Assembly (NCBI GenBank): GCA_905250885.1 | Contig: CAJNOQ010000129.1 | Span: 1-64,000, forward strand | DNA: 64,000 nucleotides | DNA from: Didymodactylos carnosus | Taxonomy: Eukaryota; Rotifera; Eurotatoria; Philodinida; Philodinidae | Direction of reading: 5' to 3' | In this document: positions 18,013 to 27,600 of the stretch, piece by piece | Layout: each line of letters opens with the position of its first letter | How positions within the stretch are numbered: position 1 is the stretch's first letter | Notes under the pieces: generated by a model | Database searches by the model: none | Told to the model about the DNA's origin: nothing | Seen by the model: the letters and a program-made list of their open reading frames with translations, nothing else | Translations under genes and position numbers: made by a program

Positions 18013-18264
18013 TTAGCTTACTTCATTATGAAAAGAGACTATAGTTTGAATGGTTATAGCGTGTAGCTGATTATTGTTAATTATTTGAGCCAAAGACTTT
18101 TTGACCATTTTGTGCTGGTTGACAAGGCTTACCCCTATAAAGGCTTCATCTTCTATTGCGAGAGAATAATGATCTTGATCACCCGCATAATCAGTAATTT
18201 TTATTTTTGCATTTGGAAAAGTATCCCGTATAATTTCTTCAAGCCTTTGAATAGATATTGCCAT
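18013..18264 (-). CDS. bolA: BolA family protein
   Basis: 83 aa, the usual length for BolA/IbaG proteins, which pair with monothiol glutaredoxins in iron-sulfur trafficking. Family marks: RLEEIIRDTFPNAKIKITDYAG, then DHYSLAIEDEAFIGVSLVNQHKMV with the conserved histidine, and HAITIQTIV at the end. It is divergent from nadD with only 29 bases between the two starts, so the two promoters must overlap. Given the damaged isc genes in this window, an intact BolA indicates that cluster biogenesis is still in use. Confidence 0.9.
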   Translation of the reverse strand: MAISIQRLEEIIRDTFPNAKIKITDYAGDQDHYSLAIEDEAFIGVSLVNQHKMVKKSLAQIINNNQLHAITIQTIVSFHNEVS

Positions 18265-18293
18265 CTTTTACTATCTGTATATAAGTATTTAAT

Positions 18294-18890
18294 ATGCAAA
18301 ATATATCAAAAATCTATAATCTACAATCTTTAAATTTTTTACGAAATTGCCATTTAAACCTGGGCATTTTAGGAGGTTCATTTTATCCGGCTCATATTGG
18401 ACATTTACTAATCAGTGAACAGGCTATCAAAATATTAAATTTAGATTATATAATTTGGTTAGTGGCACTTCAAAATCCGCTAAAAAAACAATATAAGCTA
18501 GACATATTTTCTAGAAGCTTTAATGCGGCACAAATAGTAAAACATCCAAGGATTTTAGTGTCCTCAGCTGAGCATGATATTGGGTCAAATCATACTTATA
18601 TTACTCTGCAGAGATTTAAAGAATTATTTAATACAATAAATTTCATCTTCCTTATGGGTATTGATAATATAAATAATTTCCATAAATGGTATAGGTATAA
18701 AGATATAACTAACTTATGTAAAATTGTGGTTTTTGATAGGCCAAATATCTCGGGTCGTTTGAGTTTTAATCGCTTTACTATAGATTTTAAAGCAAATATT
18801 GATAAAAAAATAAATAATAGTATTACAATATATCGTGGAATTATGTCAGAAATTTCGTCTTCATTGATCCGTGCCAATTTAAAAGAGTAA
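18294..18890 (+). CDS. nadD: Nicotinate-nucleotide adenylyltransferase
   Basis: Makes deamido-NAD from nicotinate mononucleotide and ATP. 198 aa. The nucleotidyltransferase motif is LGILGGSFYPAHIGHL (GGSFxPxHxGH) after about 22 N-terminal residues; FLMGIDNINNFHKWYRY and the final SEISSSLIRANL (ISSTxIR type) complete the fold. rsfS follows after two bases, a very common pairing. The gene is AT-rich but intact. Confidence 0.92.
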   Translation: MQNISKIYNLQSLNFLRNCHLNLGILGGSFYPAHIGHLLISEQAIKILNLDYIIWLVALQNPLKKQYKLDIFSRSFNAAQIVKHPRILVSSAEHDIGSNHTYITLQRFKELFNTINFIFLMGIDNINNFHKWYRYKDITNLCKIVVFDRPNISGRLSFNRFTIDFKANIDKKINNSITIYRGIMSEISSSLIRANLKE

Positions 18891-18892
18891 TT

Positions 18893-19225
18893 ATGCTAGA
18901 AAATATTGAAACATTGAAAGAATTTATAGTACAACTTTTAGAAGAAAAAAAAGCTGAAGCAATAACTATAATTGATGTAAAAAAGAACACTACTTTAGCA
19001 GAATATATTATTTTTGCAAATGGCCGTTCCACTAAAAATGTTGGGGCCATAGCAGAATATGTAGCACTGGAGTTAAAACAACAAGCGGGCATTAATGTTA
19101 ATATTGAAGGGCTTGGAAAATCAGAGTGGGTATTAATAGATGTAGGCAATATATTAATTAATGTATTTTACCCAGCAGTGAGAGAACATTTTAAATTAGA
19201 AGAAATGTGGGCTAAAAAAGTATAG
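18893..19225 (+). CDS. rsfS: Ribosome silencing factor RsfS (Iojap/YbeB)
   Basis: 110 aa. Binds ribosomal protein L14 and blocks subunit joining when nutrients run low. The family pattern is clear: EEKKAEAITIIDVKKNT, then DYII-type AEYIIFANGRSTKNVGAIAE, then GLGKSEWVLIDVGNILINVF and REHFKLEEMW. It is translated just after nadD with a two-base gap, so translation is probably coupled. Confidence 0.93.
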   Translation: MLENIETLKEFIVQLLEEKKAEAITIIDVKKNTTLAEYIIFANGRSTKNVGAIAEYVALELKQQAGINVNIEGLGKSEWVLIDVGNILINVFYPAVREHFKLEEMWAKKV

Positions 19226-19239
19226 GTCACGACTCAAAG

Positions 19240-19344
19240 TATAGTAAATTGGCTTAAATTAGCTACGTTGTTGCTCTTCGATTACCAACTAGTTCTAGGC
19301 TCTATCCTTGCGCCTAGTATCTAATTCAACTCAAGTTCACTATA
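19240..19344. mobile_element. MITE family A, copy 1
   Basis: 105 bp bounded by TATAGT and ACTATA. The interior shares TTGTTGCTCTT and GCGCCTAGTATCTAATTCAA with the element at 30843-30935. The left and right arms are only partly complementary, so this copy is older or more diverged than the other. It is downstream of rsfS. It carries no gene. Confidence 0.6.
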
Positions 19345-19366
19345 ACTGATATACAGTTAGAGTGAA

Positions 19367-19401
19367 GAGTTATGCTATTATTAACAATAATAGCATAACT
19401 C
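19367..19401. terminator. Strong 16-bp hairpin downstream of rsfS
   Basis: GAGTTATGCTATTATT (19367-19382), loop AAC, then its exact complement at 19386-19401. There is no T run after it on either side, so it may be a terminator of weak type, an RNA stability element or a palindromic repeat. Confidence 0.5.
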
Positions 19402-19875
19402 CAGTACTTAAATAAGAAAAATAATTAACTTGTGCTAGACAATTGTCAGTTTTTAAACTAAATTTTTTGTTACATTTTCAATAACACGTGTATAATCATT
19501 AATACTTAATTACCCAATGCACTCGAGTCCCACAGCTGATTGTTTTATCATACAATTAAAGGCTCTAATTTAGTCTGTGTCATATACTACTTAACCTGCC
19601 AGACCCTCATTTTATTTTGATCTAGAAGAACATGTTATAAATCTATTCAGGTAAATTAAGGAGTAGATAGGTAAGGAGCGTAGTAAAAAGATTACTAGAG
19701 GTACCTCGCAGTTAACATCGCTATAGCGAAAGACTACAACTATATGGATATCCATTGACTCTAACTGTACTTACGCAATGGAAGACCAGGCATATGCCAA
19801 AATGATCAAATAATTCTTGAAAGTGAAATAATATTATAGCCAGTAATTGGTTTTATCAAATAACATAAGGTATAA
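19402..19875. other. Gene-free stretch before the antiporter gene
   Basis: No open frame with a ribosome binding site or family match was found. The part 19640-19690 has repeated AAGGAG/TAGATAGG words resembling the interior of the palindrome at 14921. The end must carry the promoter of the antiporter gene; no clear -35/-10 pair stands out. Confidence 0.4.
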
Positions 19876-21615
19876 ATGGACGAGCACATCCTTATCAATG
19901 TCATAATTTTAATAGGAACTGCGGTATTTGTAGTAGCGTCGCTTAAACGTCTTAACTTAAGCCCAGTGTTAGGTTATTTAATTGCAGGAGCAACCATTGG
20001 AGATAATGGCTTCCGAATTGTAACATACGATCAAACTAAATTATTGGGAGAATTAGGAGTAGTATTCTTACTTTTCGCAATAGGCTTAGAGTTATCTTTT
20101 AAAAGATTGAAAGTAATGAGAAGGTATGTATTTGGCCTTGGCTCATTACAAGTATTAACTACTGCTATAATAGTTGCTGCAGCTGTGGTGTTAATTAATG
20201 GTAATAGTAACGCCTCTATTATTATCGGTGGGGGGCTTGCCTTATCCTCCACTGCGCTTGTAATGCAAGTGATAGAAGAAAGTCGGAGCCAATCAACTCA
20301 ACACGGACGTATTGCTTTATCAGTATTACTATTACAAGATTTAGCAGTGGTACCGCTACTGGTTATTGTACCCTTACTCGCAGGAAACAGCAAAGCTTCA
20401 TTACTTTCAGCTTTAGGCATAGCCTTAGTGAAGGCAATTATTGCGCTACTAACAATCTTTATAGCTGGAAGGTTATTATTAAGGCCATTATTTGCTTTAA
20501 TTTCTTCAGATAATGGAGATATCAATGAGCTGCCTATCTCTATGACTTTATTAATAGTCTTATCTGCCGCTTGGGCTACTGAATATTTTGGTTTATCTCT
20601 TGCTCTAGGAGCATTTGTTGCCGGGGTTTTAGTGGCAGAAACAGAATTTCGTACGCAAGCTGAAGAAAGTATTTACCCATTTAAAAGTTTATTACTTGGA
20701 TTATTTTTTATGACAGTAGGAATGAAAATTGATGCATATGAAATATATGCCCAAATTTCCACTATTCTTACCTGTTCCTTAGCTTTAATTATAGTAAAAA
20801 CCTTAATTATTACTGCCTTGTGTATTTTATTCGGTTTTAATAAGGGAGTTGCTTTACATGCTGGCTTATTATTATCACAAGGAGGAGAGTTTGCTTTTAT
20901 CTTATTTGGGTTGGGCAAAGAAACAGGTATCCTTGAAGAAAATATAGCAAATATTCTGCTATTAACAGTAACTTGTACTATGGCTTTAACTCCTTTATTA
21001 GCAATGCTTGGCAAGAAACTCTCGGAAAGGCTAGATAAAGGTTTAGGTAAAACATCTCTCCAAATTATAGAGCTAGGAGCAAGAGATTTAACCAATCACA
21101 TAATAATTGCAGGTTTTGGTAGTGTAGGTAAAATGATTGCTTTAGTACTAGAAGCTGAAGGCATTAATTATATAGCTCTAGATGTAAATGATGACATTGT
21201 GAAAGAAGAAACGGCTAATGGCTTTCCTGTCTTTAAAGGAGATGTCTCGCAGATTGATACATTAAAAGCTGTAGGAGCTGAAAGGATTTTAGCCTTAGCT
21301 CTAACAATGAATAATCATATCACTATTAAAAAATCTCTCAAGACTATCACAAGCTATTTTCCTGACCTTGAAGTTATCGTGCGGTTGAAAAATTTACAAA
21401 ATGCTAGAGAATTTTATGATGCGGGCGCCACTACTATTATACCAGAAAATTATGAAACTGGCTTGCAGTTAGGGGGAACAATTTTAAAGTTTATTGGTAT
21501 TAGCGAATATGAGATCAATCGCATTAAAGGGCAATTTAGGTCTGGTAATTATGTAATAGCTAAACGAGATGATGCGTTAAGCGCCTTAGAAGAAAATGAA
21601 TCTGAAACATATTAA
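19876..21615 (+). CDS. Monovalent cation:proton antiporter of the CPA2 (KefB) type
   Basis: 579 aa. About 12-13 membrane helices span residues 5-385 (LSPVLGYLIAGATIGDNGFR, GVVFLLFAIGLELSF, GGLALSSTALVMQVIEES, LALGAFVAGVLVAETEF, LSQGGEFAFILFGLGKETG), followed by a cytoplasmic RCK/TrkA-N domain with a Rossmann glycine motif (IIIAGFGSVGKMIALVLEA) and the acidic end of the second strand (YIALDVNDD). This is the layout of KefB/KefC potassium efflux systems and related Na/H exchangers. A regulator KefF/KefG is not next to it, so glutathione gating cannot be claimed. It probably sets cytoplasmic potassium or pH inside the host cell. Single gene, own promoter. Confidence 0.88.
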   Translation: MDEHILINVIILIGTAVFVVASLKRLNLSPVLGYLIAGATIGDNGFRIVTYDQTKLLGELGVVFLLFAIGLELSFKRLKVMRRYVFGLGSLQVLTTAIIVAAAVVLINGNSNASIIIGGGLALSSTALVMQVIEESRSQSTQHGRIALSVLLLQDLAVVPLLVIVPLLAGNSKASLLSALGIALVKAIIALLTIFIAGRLLLRPLFALISSDNGDINELPISMTLLIVLSAAWATEYFGLSLALGAFVAGVLVAETEFRTQAEESIYPFKSLLLGLFFMTVGMKIDAYEIYAQISTILTCSLALIIVKTLIITALCILFGFNKGVALHAGLLLSQGGEFAFILFGLGKETGILEENIANILLLTVTCTMALTPLLAMLGKKLSERLDKGLGKTSLQIIELGARDLTNHIIIAGFGSVGKMIALVLEAEGINYIALDVNDDIVKEETANGFPVFKGDVSQIDTLKAVGAERILALALTMNNHITIKKSLKTITSYFPDLEVIVRLKNLQNAREFYDAGATTIIPENYETGLQLGGTILKFIGISEYEINRIKGQFRSGNYVIAKRDDALSALEENESETY

Positions 21616-21806
21616 AGTTTATTCAGATTCAATTTTAAAAATCAGACTGGCCAATGATTGATTAATTAGACCTTTATCGTAACTCTTGCAAGCATAATTG
21701 ACACGTGAGCAGCTGTGAACTTGAACAACGATAGAGCCAATTCTTAAAGTTTATAGAGTATATATCGAAATAGGTCTATTGTTAACTTGCTAATTAAATT
21801 ATCAAC

Positions 21807-22316
21807 ATGTTGCATCAGTTATTAATATTTCTTTATTCCAGATCATATATTCATGTGCTTATTTGCTCAGCCTTAATTATTATGCCTATATTGGCCTTAG
21901 CTGAGAGCAAAAAACTTCCTCTTCCTCGCTTTGCGTCAATCAGATCTAATGAAGTAAACGCAAGGATGGGACCTAGTATAAAATCATCTATAGAATGGGT
22001 ATTTATTAAAAAAGGTGAACCTGTAGAAATTATTGAAGAATATGAGCAATGGAGGCAAATACGAGATATTAAAGGAGAAGGAGGGTGGGTACATTCCAGT
22101 GTATTATCCGGCAAAAGGTCAGTAATTATAATAAGTCCTCACATAGTGAATATTACTAAATCACCTAACGACATCCATAAGATTAAAGCAAAAGTACATA
22201 GTCAGGTTCGTTGTTTACTTAATAAATGTCAAAATGATTATTGTCAAATTAGCTGTAAAAATAAGACTGGGTGGATCCCTAAAACAGCTTTATGGGGAGT
22301 GTATAAGAATGAATAA
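21807..22316 (+). CDS. Exported SH3-domain protein
   Basis: 169 aa. A signal or anchor helix (HVLICSALIIMPILALA, residues 16-32) is followed by a bacterial SH3 domain (SNEVNARMGPSIKSSIEWVFI, then EQWRQIRDIKGEGGWVHSSVL) and a second, weaker SH3-like half that includes the four cysteines C-LLNKC-NDYC-ISC and TGWIPKTALWGVY. Bacterial SH3 proteins of this type bind peptidoglycan or other envelope partners; similar proteins occur throughout Rickettsiales. The cysteine cluster in the second half is notable and could form disulfides in the periplasm. Confidence 0.78.
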   Translation: MLHQLLIFLYSRSYIHVLICSALIIMPILALAESKKLPLPRFASIRSNEVNARMGPSIKSSIEWVFIKKGEPVEIIEEYEQWRQIRDIKGEGGWVHSSVLSGKRSVIIISPHIVNITKSPNDIHKIKAKVHSQVRCLLNKCQNDYCQISCKNKTGWIPKTALWGVYKNE

Positions 22317-22416
22317 TTAACTCTTGCGATGTTTGGGGATATGCAAGGTATGATGTTGCTACAATAAACCGAGCAGTTAGATTAGGATAAACTATAAAAC
22401 GTTTTAGATTTTTTGG

Positions 22417-23049
22417 CTACCACCCCACAGTTTGATGAACACTCCCTAGCTTTTTCTTTCTCGGATAAATAGCTTCTATCCCAATCAGGTTCATATATTT
22501 TAGAACTCGGTCCTTACCACTAACAAAACCGTCTTCTAATAATTGTTGATGGATATAACGATAGCCAAATTCAGGATTATCTGTATAGATTTCATCTATT
22601 CTATTTAATATATTCCAGTTAGGTTGACTTAGTGGTTTGACCTTATAATACATTGTCGAACGATTAATTGTTAATAATTCACATTGCCTTGTCTTTGGTA
22701 GTAGGCCTAGCTTGGAGTCGAGCTGACTTTTTCTATTTGATAAGTCCAAGCTTTGTAGCTTTCCCACCGCCCAGTCCCTCTCAACTGTAGTCTTCCCAAG
22801 TGCTTTAACAAGTTCGTCATTTTGTTCTTTAATCTTGTTAACTTCCTCTTGATATTCACTTAAAACTTTAGCTGGTTCAAACGCTAATGCTGCATTTGCC
22901 ACAAATTGCTTCTTTCAATTTTGAATAGTTTTACCGCTAACTTCTTATTTTGACGAAAGTACAGATAATGGACTTTCCTCTCGTAATAATTCTAATACTA
23001 TTTTTGTTTTCTCTTCACTACTGAAAACTTTGGCTTTATTCTTGGTCAT
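22417..23049 (-). mobile_element. IS3-family remnant
   Basis: The minus strand encodes a transposase of the IS3/IS150 type in pieces. From 23049, MTKNKAKVFSSEEKTKIVLE (OrfA helix-turn-helix) runs into an in-frame stop. The frame then opens again from 22902 with the OrfA leucine-zipper part (VNKIKEQNDELVKALGKTTV), continues into OrfB (LLTINRSTMYYK, EFGYRYIHQQLLEDGFVSG) and stops before the DDE catalytic core. So the integrase half is missing. The 3' end may carry the element terminus near 22415 (CCACCCCACAGTTTG). Clearly dead. Confidence 0.8.
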
Positions 23050-23245
23050 TTTTTCCCTAATTTTAATTTCATTTTATTTTACCTTAATTAGGAAACAAAT
23101 TTACCTTTTCCCCTCTCTAATTTCTTCAGGCCATTATAGTTATAAAACTAACTTTTTTCAAGTAATGATTGACTTTAATTTAAAATAAATTATAAGTACC
23201 TAACAAAACTATTAATTTTCTTTAATATTAAATAATCAAATATTT

Positions 23246-25738
23246 ATGATAAATAGAGTAGAACAAGCCTTAAAATCGATTTCCCACGGTTCAAAATCTG
23301 AGCTTCTTATTTATAGTAATTTTAATATGGACGAAAGTAGGGCCCTAGAAAGAGCAGTAAAAGAAGGACAGTTTTCAAGTTTAAAAAAGATTGCTATTGC
23401 AGGGCCGCATACGGATCAGTTTAAAAAAAATATTGAGAAGAACCTGCATGTTATATTTAAAAATGCTGATAATAGTAACCTGCGCTGTCTTCAAGAAATC
23501 GATTTATCTGCTTATTCCCCAACTGATTATACAGTAAACGCTATATCATTCTCTATAGAAGCAAAAGCATTACCAAATTTAAAGGTATTAAACTTATATA
23601 GTCTTGATATTACGGAACCCGTGCAGTTAAGAATTATAGCAGCAATTACCAATAATTCACTTTCCATAGATTACTTAAACGTAAGCAATGGGACAGATAG
23701 CAGCAAAGTAGCTTTAAAATTACTTAATCTAGATCCTTTCAGAACCTATTCTAGTAATTATCTCCATGAAGGGATATTGAGAATGTACAAAGAAATTGAA
23801 AACTTAAAAAGTAAAGGAAAAAATAAAGAAGAAATAGCGCGCCACATATCTAAATATTTGGACCATATGGGAGCTCAGCAAAATATTGAAGTTGTTAAAT
23901 ACATATTAGAACGCCCGGTTGAATTCCCAATTATACTTAGCTATACATATCTAGGGTCTACTAATACCCTAATGAAATACTATAATAATGACTTACAAAT
24001 GCACCGATATTTATTTAGTAAGGGGTTCACTCCTGTACCTATTTCTGGGCAACAAACAGTTTTACAACAAATTGCTAATGATGCGCAAAGTTCACATGAT
24101 AAAAACATTATAAAAAAGAGAGATTGGGTACTTGAGCAATTAGTAAGGATTCCAAATAATGAAATCCAAGAGTTAATAGGGAATTTTAGTGATGAGATAT
24201 CTGAAAAATTATTATTAAATAATCAAATTTTACTGGAAACATTCATAAATACTAGTCTCGATATAAGAAAAGAGTTTTTTACGGAAGTTATATACAAATC
24301 TTCAGGAGCAACTTTAAAGAAATTTCAAGAATTAATTACCGGCTCTCCAAATAACTATATCAAATATATAGTTGAAACTGCAATTAATTCTTTGAATAAA
24401 ACTTATTTAGAGAAAGATTTAGGTACAGGTCAATATAAAGGGCATGCTGCTGGCACATTGGCATATTGGCCTGTAGGTGATAATGTGATGCAGTCTATCT
24501 CTGTCCCTACACTTCTAGCTATAATTAAAAAATATTTTATCCAAAGAGTAGCTAGTGTTAACGAGAAGAAAGAATTATTAGTAACTTTATATAATAAAAA
24601 CCCTGACTTGGTTAATGATAATATAGATAAAATTGTAAAAATATTAGGAAGAGATGATATAACCTCTACAATATTATCTAATAGAAGCAAATTTTATAAA
24701 AACTTAGAGTCATTACCAGAAAATATGGTTGATGTATTATTTAAAACTGTAAGTGATAATGATATAAATTATGCGTTTCAGCTAGAGCAGTTATTTAAGT
24801 TATGTACCGCTATATGCAGTGCAGAAATAAGTTATGGACGTACTCCTTCTTGTTTACCAGGATTTATAGGAAGGATTGCGTTTTGCATAGTAGATGAATT
24901 AGAACCATCAATGAGTGATAAATACGAGTTATGGATCGGAGGAGCAACACCTTCTAATAATTTAGTTATTAATAAGAATAATATTAGAGAAGTAGTAAAT
25001 AGCCTAGTAAGCAAAATTATTGTTGAATTTAAAGAAGATAATGAGTTGATGATACAGTTTCAAGATTTTATTTATGAGAGTTCAGGGCCAGATTGTGCTC
25101 GTATTCCAGTGCAGTATAATATCATCTACCAATGTATTAATAAGGTTTTCTTAGATACGTATAATAGAATTCCGGCATATGAAGAATACGAATTACTATT
25201 AAATTCCCTGGGTGAGAGTCATAAATTACAACACTCATTAATTCCTAATATATTTAGTAAGGATTTTAATGAATTGATATCTCCTCTTTTAGATGCCACA
25301 TATCAGAATTTAATATATAAAACCGTTAATAAACTTAAGAATAATGAGCTAAAATTTTTTGGTAAAGTATATAAAGAGAAAATAAAAGACTTATACAACA
25401 AGATATTTAACGGAGATTATGTAAAAGGCTATTCCATTACTGAAGAAATGTTAAATCAATGTAATGATATACTTTTAAAGGTTATAGCTGCGCTTAGAAT
25501 AACTGATTTTGATAACAATGATTCTATAGAAAAAATTTCCCCTAGGTTTAAAGAAGCGTTGTTGGCCGCCCCTAATATAGATCTTTTAATTAGAACTAAC
25601 CTTATTATAAATAATGAAACATTACAACAGCAATATTTGCGGGATTTAAGTTTAAACGAAAATGAATCAGATATCTCGCTGCTTTATAACGCTCTGATTG
25701 TGGAGGAATCATTCAATAATATGGCACCTCTTTTATAA
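23246..25738 (+). CDS. Large hypothetical protein with LRR-like N-terminus
   Basis: 830 aa, no signal peptide, no transmembrane helix. Residues about 75-145 have leucine-rich-repeat-like strands (LRCLQEIDLSAYSP, LPNLKVLNLYSLDI, LSIDYLNVSNGTDSSK). The rest is predominantly helical (for example RDWVLEQLVRIPNNEIQELIGNF and DINYAFQLEQLFKLCTAIC), with no catalytic motif or known family that I can name. The start ATG 23246 follows a short AT-rich leader. Size, solubility and an LRR-like head fit a secreted effector of a host-associated bacterium, but that is inference. It lies between two IS remnants, so its context may have been rearranged. Confidence 0.6.
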   Translation: MINRVEQALKSISHGSKSELLIYSNFNMDESRALERAVKEGQFSSLKKIAIAGPHTDQFKKNIEKNLHVIFKNADNSNLRCLQEIDLSAYSPTDYTVNAISFSIEAKALPNLKVLNLYSLDITEPVQLRIIAAITNNSLSIDYLNVSNGTDSSKVALKLLNLDPFRTYSSNYLHEGILRMYKEIENLKSKGKNKEEIARHISKYLDHMGAQQNIEVVKYILERPVEFPIILSYTYLGSTNTLMKYYNNDLQMHRYLFSKGFTPVPISGQQTVLQQIANDAQSSHDKNIIKKRDWVLEQLVRIPNNEIQELIGNFSDEISEKLLLNNQILLETFINTSLDIRKEFFTEVIYKSSGATLKKFQELITGSPNNYIKYIVETAINSLNKTYLEKDLGTGQYKGHAAGTLAYWPVGDNVMQSISVPTLLAIIKKYFIQRVASVNEKKELLVTLYNKNPDLVNDNIDKIVKILGRDDITSTILSNRSKFYKNLESLPENMVDVLFKTVSDNDINYAFQLEQLFKLCTAICSAEISYGRTPSCLPGFIGRIAFCIVDELEPSMSDKYELWIGGATPSNNLVINKNNIREVVNSLVSKIIVEFKEDNELMIQFQDFIYESSGPDCARIPVQYNIIYQCINKVFLDTYNRIPAYEEYELLLNSLGESHKLQHSLIPNIFSKDFNELISPLLDATYQNLIYKTVNKLKNNELKFFGKVYKEKIKDLYNKIFNGDYVKGYSITEEMLNQCNDILLKVIAALRITDFDNNDSIEKISPRFKEALLAAPNIDLLIRTNLIINNETLQQQYLRDLSLNENESDISLLYNALIVEESFNNMAPLL

Positions 25739-25739
25739 G

Positions 25740-25960
25740 CGTAAGCACTTGTTGCATCTCAAAGAAGCAACAGCAGCCATATAAAGAACTCTTCGCAGCC
25801 CCCCTTTACCAGCAAATATACTTCTTTTCCCTTTGTAGCTACCACTTTCTCTAGCAAAATGAGCAAGACTATCAAAGAAGTTAGCTGCCTAAAGTTAATA
25901 TGTCCTAGTTCTGGTGCTTCACATATTACAGTATAGCCAAAGTGATTTAGCTGGTGACAC
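25740..25960 (-). mobile_element. IS110-family transposase remnant
   Basis: Read on the minus strand, this stretch carries broken pieces of the C-terminal transposase domain: a CEAPELG-like word, then FARESGSYKGKRSIF and MAAVASLRC, close to the intact IS110 protein at 39100-40053. Several frame breaks and no start. It also contains direct repeats with the other IS110 remnant at 27975. Confidence 0.75.
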
Positions 25961-26030
25961 TTGAATTTAAAGGTGAGGTTGCGCAGCGTATAGATAATAC
26001 GTGAGCATAACCGAGCCCTGCAAAATCCTA

Positions 26031-26734
26031 TTAATTCTTATATATTGTTAATAAAACTTTTTTCTGAGCTTCCCATCCTAAATCTACCTCTGCATTAATA
26101 AAATTTGATGCAGGAAATTGTGTGTTAATGATTTGTTTTACTGCTTCCTGAATAGAAGTAATTGAGGTTAAATCAAAGATTAAGCCTATCTCATATTGGG
26201 TAATAATACGGTGTATTTCAGGAAGACTATTTGCAAGTATCGGCACTTTCAAACTGATAAATTCAAATAATTTATTAGGAGTGCAATAAACATTATTCAA
26301 CTTGTTATCTGAAATGTATGGTATTACACCAAAACTAACCTGTTTTAATATGCTAGGCAATTTATTCTGGGCCACCCAATTCATAAAAAATATATTTGCA
26401 GCATTGTACTCTAAAGCAATATTCTTTAAATTCGCAAAAATATCTCCCCTTCCTAATATTAGCAGATTACAAACTTCACCAAGCTGAGCAAAAGCCTTAA
26501 CAGTGTTCTCTAAGTTTCGTCCTAATGATATCCCTCCTTGAAAAATACAAATTGGTAATTCTTTGTTTTGAAAATATTGCTTTATATCTTTGGCTTTTTC
26601 CTCTTGAGGTTCAAACGAATAACTATTATAAATAATATTCACTGGCGGACAAGGGGAAAAAGTTTTTTCAAAGTGCAGTTTACAACTTTCATTTACGGTT
26701 ATGATGGTATCCACAAATGGCATAGATTTTTTTT
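26031..26734 (-). pseudogene. Glycosyltransferase (family 4 type), C-terminal part cut by an IS
   Basis: The frame from 26723 gives 230 aa: FVDTIITVNESCKLHFEK, then CIFQGGISLGRNLENTVKAF, LLILGRGDIFANLKNIALEY and YCTPNKLFEFISLKVPILAN with the glutamate of the GT-B nucleotide-sugar site. This is the C-terminal half of a GT-B glycosyltransferase of the kind that builds O-antigen or capsule. Its 5' half was separated by the IS element at 26735-27600; sequence on the far side (27601-27919) may be the rest. An eight-A run next to the IS leaves the halves out of register by one base even if the IS is ignored. Confidence 0.75.
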
Positions 26735-26823
26735 CTAGGGTAAGTCGTCATAAGATAGTGATTGAATAATTTGGCGGGATTTGCTTTGGTCATTGTAGCA
26801 ACAGAAAGAGATGATAAGAAACT

Positions 26824-27297
26824 ATGAGCCCAGTGCATAGAAGACATGATATAAAGGATGATCTTTGGGATAAGATAGGGAGTCACTTACCTGGCACGAG
26901 AGGTAGTTGGGGAGGTGTAGCGGTAGATAATAGAACATTTATAAATGCAGTGATGTGGATATTTAGAACAGGAGCTCCATGGAGAGATTTACCACCAGAT
27001 TATGGCAATTGGAAGAATGTGCACAGGAGATTCTGTAGATGGCGTGATAAAGGGGTATGGGAGCGTTTACTAAATATTTTTATAAATGATCCTGATTTTG
27101 AATGGTTAATGATAGATTCTACATTTGTCAAAGCACATAAAGCAGGACTTGGTGCGAAAGGGGGGAATCAAACGATTAGCCGCACAAAAGGGGGATCAAT
27201 ACAAAGGTACATATGGCCGTGGATGCGCATGGTATGCCGGTCAGAATTATTGTTACAGAAGGTTCCAGAAACGATTGTACTCAAGCTTGTGAGTTAA
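26824..27297 (+). CDS. IS427-group transposase, first frame
   Basis: 157 aa: helix-turn-helix and insertion domain (DLWDKIGSHLPGTRGSWGG, TFINAVMWIFRTGAPWRDLP, NVHRRFCRWRDKGVWERLL) and the first catalytic aspartate in WLMIDSTFVKAH. After residue about 122 (RTKGG) homology continues in the second frame, one base back, so the last residues of this frame are not family-like. In the IS427 group the transposase is often made by programmed -1 frameshifting; the A4G5 run at 27186-27194 is the candidate site. Confidence 0.82.
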   Translation: MSPVHRRHDIKDDLWDKIGSHLPGTRGSWGGVAVDNRTFINAVMWIFRTGAPWRDLPPDYGNWKNVHRRFCRWRDKGVWERLLNIFINDPDFEWLMIDSTFVKAHKAGLGAKGGNQTISRTKGGSIQRYIWPWMRMVCRSELLLQKVPETIVLKLVS

Positions 27298-27587
27298 CAC
27301 AAAATATAGATGCACAGCATATTATAGCGGATAAAGCTTACGATACAAATATCATCGTAGAATCTGCCCAGAGAGCACACATAATACCTGTAATACCATC
27401 AAAAAGAAACAGAAAAATTCAAAGAGAGATAGATAAAGATTTATATAAACTAAGGCATATTATTGAAAATACATTTCAAACATTTAAAGAATGGCGGGGT
27501 ACAGCAGCAAGATATTCTAAAAATACAAAATCATTCATGGCAGGACTTTGTCTAAGAGGATTATTAATGTGGGCTAAAATCTCATGA
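27213..27587 (+). CDS. IS427-group transposase, second frame
   Basis: 124 aa: MAVDAHGMPVRIIVTEGSRN, the second catalytic aspartate in IIADKAYDTN and the glutamate in LRHIIENTFQTFKEWRG, then the terminal ARYSKNTKSFMAGLCLRG. The true homology starts slightly upstream of 27213 (INTKVH). With the first frame it makes a complete DDE domain, so the element may still be active if -1 frameshifting works. Confidence 0.82.
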   Translation: MAVDAHGMPVRIIVTEGSRNDCTQACELTQNIDAQHIIADKAYDTNIIVESAQRAHIIPVIPSKRNRKIQREIDKDLYKLRHIIENTFQTFKEWRGTAARYSKNTKSFMAGLCLRGLLMWAKIS

Positions 27588-27600
27588 CGACATACCCTAG

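Larger units (their letters stand above)
26735..27600 (+). mobile_element. IS5-family element, IS427 group, with CTAG target repeat
   Basis: Terminal inverted repeats: CTAGGGTAAGTCGTCATAAG at the left (26735-) and, as reverse complement, CTAGGGTATGTCGTCATGAG at the right end. The element proper starts GGTA and ends TACC, with CTAG repeated at both flanks, the usual target of the IS427 group. It is about 860 bp with two overlapping transposase frames. It interrupts the glycosyltransferase. It looks complete and could be recent. Confidence 0.85.

Noticed and set aside
20031-21095. Long minus-strand frames opposite the antiporter gene
   Set aside because: They mirror the hydrophobic codons of the real gene, have no ribosome binding site and match no family.
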